Assembly: GCA_037783545.1 (NCBI GenBank)
Contig: JBBELK010000004.1
Coordinates: 558,001 to 622,000 of the forward strand
Source of the DNA: Henricia sp. BOLD:AAB3569
Taxonomy: Eukaryota > Echinodermata > Asteroidea > Spinulosida > Echinasteridae
Length of the DNA: 64,000 nt
Direction of reading: 5' to 3'
The notes beneath the pieces were generated by a model. It saw nothing but the letters and a program-made list of their open reading frames with translations, made no database searches and had not been told where the DNA came from. This document shows, piece after piece, positions 1-12,000 of the stretch. Positions within the stretch are counted from its first letter, which is position 1. The number at the start of each line of letters is the position of its first letter. Made by a program: the position numbers and the translations under genes.

Positions 1-73
1 AGATGTAAACATTGGCTTTATACTGCTAATTTTAATTTCTCTTTAATAATGTTCTTGTCCTAAATATATCCAG

Positions 74-3000
74 GGCCATGTTAAACTGGCCAACCATGGT
101 CTGTATCACATGACTGAATTTGGCTCGTGTGTCAGCTTTCCTATTGGGTAAGTTCCTTGGGCTATATACAGTAATGTAATTGAGAACTCTTCAAGACCTT
201 TTTAAGAATGACACTAAAAAGAAAATCCTGTTCAATATCCATAGTAGTTGCTTAGTGTTTGAACACTTTCACATTAAGATTTTGACAAATTTCAAACTAG
301 CGCGGGCAGCCTTGTTCAGATGCTGAGCCATTGTGTTACGTCACGCGTCTTTTCATTTGCAAATTTTATCACAAAAGAAAGTACTCGGAACCTTGTTTTT
401 GATGACAACTTGAAATTCTGCCATCGATATATTTTGTTATTTTCTGTTAATGGTCTTTTTAAAAAAGGTATTTTAAATTGTCTTTGAAAACGGGGGTCTC
501 AGTGCTTTCTTTTGTGATAAAATTTGCAAATGAAAAGACGTGTGACGTAATACAATGGCCCCAAATACACAGTACCTGTTCTGATAATCACGTAGCACTG
601 CATTGAAGGAGCATGTCCGGATCACATTTTTGAGCCCCTATTTTTCCCCATATCGTTTGTCATAATTTTCTCATTATCATTCTGAAATTTCACTTTCTCA
701 ATTTGTATATTTTCAAGGATATTGTAAAAAAGAAAACACCGATGTTTTGTAAACTAATTTATCTGTTCCACAAAGCAGTGCAGTGATTACACCAACCTTT
801 TTGCTTCCACATCCAAATTGGAGATTGCAAATTTCCTATTTTCATCCCATGGATAGTATTTTGGGGAGGTATTTTATATGATTGTTGGGTTAGAACGAAA
901 TATATTTTCTGGAAAAATCTGAACAAGCTCTTTTAAGTACAATATAATCTGACGGGACTTTTTAATCTTGGTATCATACTGTAGCCATCCACGCTACATG
1001 GCCCCTGAGGTGCTAGCCAAGGGCCCCGTCCAGTCACTAGCATTGGATGCGACCCCCGTTCCCTCCGGCCCTAAAGTGGACGTCTGGTCGCTAGGGATCA
1101 TCGTCATGGAGATTTGTCTTGCAATGGAGCTGTGGTCATCCTGCACGCTGCCTCAGCTCATCTCCAAAGTGTTGCTGCTTGGGAAACACGGCAGTGGCAA
1201 CAGTGCCTTGGAGACGATCCTGCGGGAACATGGCATGCAGAATAAATTTAAGGTAAGAGAGCCTGGGTAAATCAGGCTGGAGTAGTGATACTTTCCTCGC
1301 CTTCCACCTCTGTAGCCTTGGTTCGAATCCCATCCGGGTGAGTATGCGGATTGGGTTTTCAGTTCCTGCTTGTTTCCATGGGTTTGTTGCAACAAATCTG
1401 GCTATGAATCACGCCATATTTAACCAGTTGTCACAGGGATTATTTTTGGCAAATTAAACCCCCATTTTTAATTTTATTTATTTATTTATTTATTTATTCA
1501 CCACATCCAACAGCGGAAGGACCGCCAATTACAGGAATGGGATCAATTAACATAGATATTCGAATAACTATCAACTTCTAAGTTGAATTAGAAACGGCCA
1601 GAGACACCGGGGAATCCCTCCCCTTGCTCTTCACGAAAGAATGCTCTGGGATTTTTAAAGTGCATTATCGAAACCTAACACACTGGACCAACGGCTTTAC
1701 AACCCTTCCGAAGGACGGAACAAGTGTGATTAAGTGCCTTGCTCAAGAGCACAAGTGCCACAACCCGTTACGGCCCGGAATCGAACCCACATTCTATAAG
1801 GCAATTATGTGGTTAGCCAATTAAAAGTTAAGACAAGGTCAAGCACCACCAATACTGACTCGGTGTATGAATCTTCTCACCAGAAGATCATACTTTGCAA
1901 CACTCCAAGTTAGTCGCCCCTTGTGACTATAAATTATCAAAACATGTTAACATGTCCTCTGGCGTCGAGTGGTTAAACTTTCCCGGCCCAAACGTGCAGG
2001 AGAATGACATAAACCATGCAACAAGTTTCAATGTTTGAATCATTGCTTGCCTTGTTTCCCGACACAACATGCCGTTAAATTTGTAGTGGCCCAACTATGC
2101 ACACAAGCGTACTTTGTATAAATGTATGACACATTGGTCGTGGTATTTATATCTCAACCCATCACAGCCATCTCAGAAAATATTGTACCTCATTTCATTT
2201 ACAGTTTAGTTGAAACTTGGAAATATAAATATTTTTGTCTTTTTAGGTGCTCCCTCAGTCTGTGCAGAATTTCCTAAGACAGTGTTTAACGGTATCTTCA
2301 GATAAACGGTAAGCAGTTTATGAAACACTGAACTCTCCAGCTTGTTATTTAATTTTGTGTTTTAAAATTATACAGGGGGTCCTTATATATAACTTGTTAT
2401 CACAAATCTACTTAGTATTCAGAAAAAGACAAATATCTTTGGAAAGGCTAGAATGTCCTCTGTCCATTGGTATTAGGTTAATTAAGTCATTGCCACAGAT
2501 GACTAAAAAAAGACAAGTGAAAAAGGTATTAGAATCAGCACTATGACAAATACTCTGTTGTAAAGTAATTTAACATTGATCATTCTTCTGCTTGTTTGTG
2601 TAGACCCAGCCCTTCCACCCTCCTTGCCAGTGAGCTATTCAAAGAGTACAAAGCATGTAAGCTGCATCCCAAAAACAGTTTGACCATGTTTCAGTATCCT
2701 GGTCTAAGATGTGAAGACCTGCAGCTCGATACGTACATAGAGAGTGTAAGGCAAGGTATGTATGTGTGGATTCACACTGAACCTTTTTGCACGTATATGC
2801 GACGCGCGGCATTTTGAGAAAAGGGGGTGTGGAGAAAATTTGGAGTAAAACAATGCACTGAAAACCACAGAATAAACTTGGGTGGGAAGTGACTTTTTTT
2901 TTTTCTGTGGCCTTTAGTGCATTTTTTTCCCTCCAAATTCCTCACAAACTGAAAACAAGACCATCATTGTACTGTTGTTCAAGCAAGTTTTCGTGGCCAA

Positions 3001-6000
3001 TAAGTATAGTTGATGGTTCAATTTAGTGGCTTAGACTCGAGTCCTACACACAGTGTTGTATACGTCAAATCTACAGTACAAGTTCTCGCCACAAGACCCT
3101 GGGTTTTAATTAAAGCCATAAGCCATTCAAATTAACCCATTCAAATGAAACAAAGGCAGTTTTGTGTGTGTGTTCATCTTTTTTAGCTTGAAACTGGACT
3201 TGTGAATGACTTGACTATTACTTGACTTGAACTGTCGGCTTCTGTGTCTTGCTTGCTGCCAACCTCAACTGTGGGCTAAAGCTACAGAATTTGTATATCC
3301 ATGACGTGTACCGGTTATCCCACATATCGCTTTCTAACAGTGGTAATGCTGAAAAATCATTGCGTTACTACCCTAATAAAACTAAAACAATTTTCTTTTT
3401 TTTCTCGCACAGAATCTACTGAAGACCACCTTGAGCTTAGGCCCATAGCTGAAGTTTACTACCTGTGGGGCTTAGCAGGAGGGGATTTGGAGACTGAGCT
3501 TAGCAAAAAGGGCCTGCTTCGAAGCAGTCCACCCATCTGCAACATAGCCAAGTAAGAAAGGCTTAAAAGCAATCATAGACACTCAAGAAAAATATTATTT
3601 CTACAATTTTTGTAACTCAAAATGAAAAGAGGGTTATCAATTGAGCTATACAGGGCCATATTATGATTTCAATTTATGAGAAAGTCGCATTCATATCTCC
3701 AGTTTTTGAAATCAAGAATATAATGACTCTAAATAATGTGACTCTATACACAATACGCTAACATTATTTACATTAAGCCTAAGATCCACGGCTTTAAGCA
3801 TGGAATTGAATGCTTTTTATTTTCCCAACATACAATTTTTCAGTCTGGTGACCGAGTTTGGTGATGTGATGGGTTTGGAGCGAGACAGCAGTTCTCTTTA
3901 TGACGACACCGTAGTCACGTTGTCCATGACGCAGCTACGCACGCGCATGGAGAATGTTGACGACAATGCCTTCTACCCACTGCTAGAGGATGAGTATGTG
4001 TACATGCAGGACTTTTTATTTACGGTTAAAAAAATTAAAATATATACTCTAACCGAAATATTGAGAAGACTGAAAGCTGTAACATGTTTAATCAGTCATT
4101 AATGTGTATGATCACGCTACGAGGCAAGGCTGACTGCAACAGCCACTGAGGCTGGGTGTGCCACTCTGCCTGAAGTGCCTCCCTGAACTCCTGCACTTGG
4201 GAGACGTGCCAATAGACCTTTTGCACTAGCAGCCATGACAGGGGACAAGTTTTCATGCGACAATAGATCCACAAAGTGCCTACCCGTGCATGGCGCAGCG
4301 TGACAATGTGACTGCTCCCTGAAATGTCCGCCCGTGTAAAAGGTCTATATTTCTTCCTCTATTATTTATTTATTTTAATTTATTTATTTATATACCACAT
4401 CCAACAGCGGAGGGACCGCCAATTACAGGAATGGGAGCAAGTGTGGTTGAGTGCCTTGCTCAAGGGCACAGGTGCCACAACCCGTCACGGCCAGGAATCG
4501 AACCTACATTCTAGTACTAGCACAGGAACTTAAGTTCGACACACTAGACCGCTTGGCCATAACACAGCTACATTAATTCCAAAGAAATGCATTCTGCTTT
4601 TGACCCTGTTTCCATTTTATAGACTTTTATTTGAACAATGTAATGGTAAAACTTTTCCTTTTCTTGTGATGATATGCAGTAAGACACAATTTAAAATGTT
4701 TTCATTTTGAAATTTCAGGAAGAATCCTGTGAATCTCCCGACGTCCCCCAGCTCCAACGGTCTCTCAGAGACAGCCAATCTACCTCTCATTATCAGGGAG
4801 AAAGATATCGAGTATCAGGTAACGCTGAGTACATATGTTTTATTTTAGGCCCTGTTCACACCACGGCTTATTAAAGGAATGTGTTCAGAATTTTCAAGAA
4901 AATTATAAAATACCTCCCCGATAGGAAGAAAACATGTTGGAAGCAAAAAGATTGGTGTAACTCCTGCACTGCTTTATGGAACCAGATAAATTTACAAAAC
5001 ATGGTGTATTTCTGACGATATCCTTGAAAATATACGACTTGAATCGCGACGTGAGTACGAAGAAAAACACAGATTTATGACACAAAATAGGAGGGAATAG
5101 GACTGTAATACATTTTGCTTAATCAGTAGATGTTTGTGGGCACTGAACCAGTTTCGCGTTGCGCCGGGTTAATTTTTCCTCGTGAGTCAATCGATAACGG
5201 TGTTTATAAAAGTCCCGCCTGGCAACAATCTTTGACATGTTTGACCTATGTTCCCAGAACAGACCGTATCGAATAGCCGCCATTTCGTGGGGCACCTTTT
5301 GTTACTTAAACCGTTCAACAATGGAAGCCAATATGTGCAACCATGCATGTCATCAAAAAAAAAGGAAACTGCCCCACGAAATGGCGGCTATTCGAGACGG
5401 TCTATTCAAAGCAAAACCCTGTGTCATTCGTTTTGCATCTTCTGGTGCAAACCCTGTGTTACACAGTGTAAGCAACTCGAATGCCCCTAGCGCAAATGAC
5501 TAATTACTATTTATGAGTTATAGTAATTGTTGCTATCAGTATTGCAACTTAGTGTCAACAGTAGTTCATACTTAATCAGCCACGACTTGATATAAATAAT
5601 TTTTAAAATTCCATATTTACGGCCTTTCTTTTTTGCTAAACTCAACATTGTTTAAATTTCTATATCAGTTTCATCGTGTAGTGCTATACGATCGACTGCT
5701 GCGTGGCTATCCATACACCATAGCCAGAGTGTTTCGTGAGTCTAGGATCGATACGCCACCACTATACCGGCCTGAAGTTTGGGCAGCTCTCCTAGCAGTT
5801 GAAGTGAGTTTCTGGTCTACCTAATTCTGAGCTTGTTAGTTTCACAACCCCTTATGTGGTATCTTGGAACTGCCAGGAATTTCCATTGTGTTTTTGTATT
5901 TTAATGAGCATAGATTTATACTTATGGTTGCGAACATGGGCTTCTAATCACGAGTGGAAATAACACCAATTTTAAAACAGTTTACCAATCAAGTGTTCTA

Positions 6001-9000
6001 CCTTTAATTTGGGTCTTTCCACAGACAAAAATGTCACAATTTTGTCTGTCCACGTTACATACGTATAAGGGGAATTTTTTACACAGGTTTTTCAGAAATG
6101 TATGTTGTTGCAGCATTTTCTTACCTTTTTGGGCAAAAGTTATCTCCTGAGATAAACTGAAGACATCGGAAAGGAATTATTGACTAATTTTTCAAGACCA
6201 GTTGACATATTTCACCCTCCACAGGGAGACATCCACGCTGTATATGACAGCATAGACAAGGAGACCCCTACAGCCACTGACAGGCAGATAGAGGTTGATA
6301 TACCGCGCTGTCATCAGTACAGTCCGATACTCTCCTCACCTGCAGCACACAATAAGACCCATTTACATGATTCACCCTCCACAGGGAGACATCCATGCTG
6401 TATATGACAGCATAGACAAGGAAACCCCTACAGCCACTGACAGGCAGATAGAGGTTGATATACCGCGCTGCCATCAGTACAGCCAGATACTCTCCTCACC
6501 TGCGGCACACAATAAGACCCATTTACATGATTCACCCTCCACAGGGAGACATCCACGCTGTATATGACAGCATAGACAAGGAAACCCCTACAGCCACTGA
6601 CAGGCAGATAGAGGTTGATATACCGCGCTGTCATCAGTACAGCCAGATACTCTCCTCACCTGCAGCACACAATAAGACCCATTTACATGATTCACCCTCC
6701 ACAGGGAGACATCCACGCTGTATATGACAGCATAGACAAGGAGACCCCTACAGCCACTGACAGGCAGATAGAGGTTGATATACCGCGCTGTCATCAGTAC
6801 AGTCCGATACTCTCCTCACCTGCAGCACACAATAAGACCCATTTACATGATTCACCCTCCACAGGGAGACATCCATGCTGTATATGACAGCATAGACAAG
6901 GAAACCCCTACAGCCACTGACAGGCAGATAGAGGTTGATATACCGCGCTGCCATCAGTACAGTCAGATACTCTCCTCACCTGCAGGACACAATAAGACCC
7001 ATTTACATGATTCACTCTCCACTGGGAGACATCCATGCTGTATATGACAGCATAGACAAGGAAACCCCTACAGCCACTGACAGGCAGATAGAGGTTGATA
7101 TACCGCGCTGCCATCAGTACAGTCAGATACTCTCCTCACCTGCAGCACACAATAAGACCCATTTACATGATTCACTCTCCACAGGGAGACATCCATGCTG
7201 TATATGACAGCATAGACAAGGAAACCCCTACAGCCACTGACAGGCAGATAGAGGTTGATATACCGCGCTGTCATCAGTACAGTCCGATACTCTCCTCACC
7301 TGCAGCACACAATAAGACCCATTTACATGATTCACCCTCCACATGGAGACATCCATGCTGTATATGACAGCATAGACAAGGAAACCCCTACAGCCACTGA
7401 CAGGCAGATAGAGGTTGATATTCCGCGCTGCCATCAGTACAGTCAGATACTCTCCTCACCTGCAGCACACAATAAGACCCATTTACATGATTCACTCTCC
7501 ACAGGGAGACATCCACGCTGTATATGACAGCATAGACAAGGAAACCCCTACAGCCACTGACAGGCAGATAGAGGTTGATATACCGCGCTGCCATCAGTAC
7601 AGTCCGATACTCTCCTCACCTGCAGCACACAATAAGACCCATTTACATGATTCACCCTCCACAGGGAGACATCCACGCTGTATATGACAGCATAGACAAG
7701 GAAACCCCTACAGCCACTGACAGGCAGATAGAGGTTGATATACCGCGCTGCCATCAGTACAGTCCGATACTCTCCTCACCTGCAGCACACAATAAGACCC
7801 ATTTACATGATTCACCCCCACAGGGAGACATCCTTGCTGTATATGACAGCATAGACAAGGAAACCCCTACAGCCACTGACAGGCAGATAGAGGTTGATAT
7901 ACCGCGCTGTCATCAGTACAGTCAGATACTCTCCTCACCTGCGGCACACAATAAGTTCAAGAGGATTCTAAAGGCTTGGGTCGTGTCACATCCACACCTC
8001 ACCTACTGGCAAGGTATAGACCAATCCGGTAACTAAGGTCTCCTTCCCTGTATATCCGCCATAGCTGGGGGGCGTCCAGTGCATGGGCTGTGCGTTTTGT
8101 GTTGCTGTTAGAACGAAAAGCGCTCATCCATTACATGCACGAACGCGCCCCCTCCGCGTGCACACGACGCGCCTCCTTCGCGTACACGCGACGCGCCCGC
8201 CTTCGCGTACACACAACCCTACAAATGCAGCTTCAGCAACAGCAAAAACATACAGTTCATGCACTGGATGCCCCCCAGCTATGGCGGGTGTACAGGAAGG
8301 AGACCTTAGTTACCGGATTAGTCTATAGGGCTATTCTATGTAGTAAAAAAATAATAATAATAAAATAGACACTCTGAAAAATGTTGATAAATAATAATTT
8401 TTAGAAAATTGGCTCATACATATTGGTAGACATTGGAGAGACGATTAGGAACAAAAGTCGCCCTTCTCAAGCAGAACAGCAGCCGATTTCACGAATCCTT
8501 ACGCACTGCGTAAGTCCCCTTGCGCAACATTTTATTGTGTAGGCTGCGCAACATTCCTGTGAAAATTACACGCCAGCTATGGGGCTTGCGCCATTTTGTA
8601 AAAGTTGCGCAAGCTGCGCACTCTCTCGTGAAATCGGCTGCAGAGCAATGATTAGGTATGCTTTTGGTGTTATGTTAAGTGTGCACATATATGTGTAGAA
8701 AAAAGACAGTCACGAAGAGGAGCTGGCTAAACTTTCCAAAAAAGGCATAACGTTCGCTCAGCTTTGGTATACTCCGCTCAAGACGCCAAGTTGTCTCACA
8801 TTTTAGTTCTCATGGAGTTTGTTTTGTTTTATTTCAGGGTTAGACTCTTTGTGTGCACCATTTTTGTATCTCAATTTCAACAACGAAGGTAAATTTCCCA
8901 TTTTAGCTATTTCAAATTCCTCAGAATTTTAGCCACTTTTGAGAGATTTTACAAGTGCACCCGTGTGCATTGACCACACGTGTGTCTATGACTGCATACT

Positions 9001-12000
9001 CCCCGGAGGGTTGTGCCCAATTACCATAATGTAAAGCGCCATTATATAAGATGCCATTATTATTATTATTCTGACCACATGATTTGTTGTAAAACAGGGG
9101 TGGCCCATACCATGTACATACAGTTGAAATCAGAAGTATAAATACAACTGTATGCAACCAAGTGTTACAACTGGTGTGCTTACACCATTTTTGTAACAGT
9201 CTTTACTAAATACTTGATTTTGTGGAATTCTTCACGTGCATGCAGTACATAAAAACATAGCTTGCACACCTTGCAATGGTTCAGGTAGTCCTGTTTACCA
9301 TTTTGGGTGATGATGGTAGTGGTGTACATGTATTTATACTTCTGACTTCAACTGTAGCTTGCACACCTTGCAATGGTTCGGGTAGTCCTGTTTACCATTT
9401 TGGTGATGATGGTAGTGGTGTACATGTATTTATACTTCTGACTTCAACTGTAGCTTGTACACCTTGCAATGGTTCGGGTAGTCCTGTTTACCATTTTGGG
9501 TGATGATGGTAGTGGTGTACATGTATTTATACTTCTGACTTCAACTGTAGCTTGCACACCTTGCAATGGTTCGGGTAGTCCTGTTTACCATTTTGGGTGA
9601 TGATGGTAGTGGTGTACATGTATTTATACTTCTGACTTTAACTGTACATGTAGTATTGTTATTGAAAACTTGTTAAAAGTTGTTAGCATCAGTGGGGGAA
9701 AATGTTGTTTTCTATTTGTTCAAAAAAGTTTAATTATAATTACAGCAACTAGATGATTTAACATTTCAACCGTTTCCCTCCCATCTGCAGCCTTAGCCTA
9801 TACCTGTTTGTCTGCATTCATCCCCAAGTATCTCTTCAAGTTCTTCATGAAGGACAACTCGGCCGTTATACAAGGTTTGTTGTCACACTTCAAATTCCAT
9901 GTCTTTGAAAGCTGATTGCCTCAATTGCATGATGCAAGCCCGGAGCATTGGTACCAACATGACAAACCGCACATCCTAAGTATGCCACCATCAGTTGGAT
10001 TTTTAAAGGATTGCAGAGATGCGTAGTTAGGTATAGTTTGTACAATTGTTTCAGCCAATGATGATCAGTATTGTGACATAATTCTACAGCACGTTTCCAG
10101 TGCGCTGTTATTCTTTTTGGTCATCAATCATGGCATATTTTATAGCAGATATTATTATTGATACAGTTAGAAGTTTGATTAGTACCAATGCAATATTCCC
10201 AGATAATATTGGGCTAACGTCGTGTCTTACGACAAAAGAAAGCGTTATATTGACGGCTCGGTTACCTCTTCTGCGGTCTCGGTAAATTTTTCCCATGTCA
10301 AAAATGTCCAAATGTAGACAGTGGTCAAATTTGACCGTTTTTCATTTTATACCATCGTCTCGGTAAAACCTTTCAAAAAAGAAGTCCAGCGAGGACACGG
10401 CTAAAGTGTTGATAGCAAAAGTACCCAACATGACATGATTTTGTTTTCTGTCCAAAATGGTTTCTTTCTGCGGGAAATTAACAACTGAAGGTAATTTTAA
10501 AAAGCCTGTATGCAGACTTTAAATAAAGATGGGTTTTCCCCCTCCATTTTATGCAAGATGATGTTTCTCATTATTTTACGATGTTCTGTCTTTTCCTCAG
10601 AATACCTAGCGGTGTTTTCCCACCTGATAGCTTTCCATGACCCTGAGCTCAGCAATCACATGAACAGTATTGGCTTCATTCCAGAGCTGTATGCCATTCC
10701 GTGGTTCCTAACGATGTTCTCACGTAAGTAATGCCATCTAGTAGTGTTTCTGCATTAAGAGCCAATGGATATATGCTTGAGGCAAATCCTCTCTCGAGTC
10801 GATTAGAATCAATTCCATAGCTCAAAAAGCAAACAAAAAAACAATTTGTTTTGCCAGTTCGGGGTCCTATTTCAGAAAAGTTAAAAACATTCTTATTATA
10901 AGTGGATTTAGGAACAATAAAATATAATTTTTCCTATCTTTAAATGCATGAGTAAAGAATGTTTATTTAGGAATGTTTCTAAATGGGCTTTATGAAATTG
11001 GACCCTGGTCTCATTTATGACCATCCACTACAAATAGGCTGTAAATTCTGTTAAGTCAACAACACATAAGTGGGCGCCCAAATTTGTCAATTTTTTTCAC
11101 AGTTCTACAGACAGTAGTATTTTTCAAGATTTCCCTCCCTCCCTGAAATACTACTTATTAACATTTATTTTTTGAAACATGAAATGTCAACATTTTACAT
11201 TGCATGTAAAGTCCTACGTGGCCCTCAACCTTCCTCCCCCTTCCTACACTTTGTAGAACCGTGAAAATGTTGACAATTTTGGCGGCCTCAAAGCTTTAAA
11301 ATTATGCTTGTTTCAAGTTCATACAACATTCTAATTCTTGCAACAGTGCCCCTTTAACGCACTCCCTAACTCCTGCGTACAGTGGCCCTGTTGAAAAAGG
11401 CCCCATTTGGCGGTGGGACTAGCGACAGAAATCTTGTCGCCTCTGCTGGACCAATCAGGACGCTTGCAGTGCATTGTAGCACGATTGCAGGCATTCAAAT
11501 GTAACGCGCGCAGATTGTAAACACCGTGCATGCATGTGATACATGTACTTGGTAAAGCTGGCCGTTGTCCGCGTCGGCGATTGGCTGCTATTTAAAGCAT
11601 ACTGGGGAATCCGTTCCATTACATTCGTCAGCATGCATCCCTGTTATTAATGTGAACAACTGCGGAGTAAATAAGGTTCGTCGTTTGAAAGTTTGGTAGG
11701 AATGGGACAGTCATAAGGAACGGAACCCAATACAATTTCTGGAAAGTATAGAAATTGTTTCTTTTCGGCATAACATGACCGAATTGATTAAATTACATCA
11801 AAATGACTCGGGCGTGAGTTGGCTCAAGACAGCAGCCGGCTCACTCCACAGATTTGCGTGTATTTCCTCAGGGTATTGTCACGTCGCTTTGCAGAGTGGA
11901 AATTCCCTGAGATCTCAGGATGGGTTATGGTGGACGATTACATTTGTTGTAAGTAGTAACATTATATATGGGTCTGTCCACAGTAATGGGGTACATTTGA

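Noticed and set aside
6180..7754. Overlapping ORFs of 60-90 codons on both strands every 160 bp
   Set aside because: They are the same frame segments repeated by the tandem TBCK exon units, stopped by the 160-bp frameshift. They are not separate genes.
6197..8013. CRISPR-like regular array
   Set aside because: The unit is 160 bp with no unique spacers and encodes part of a TBC domain in an animal genome.
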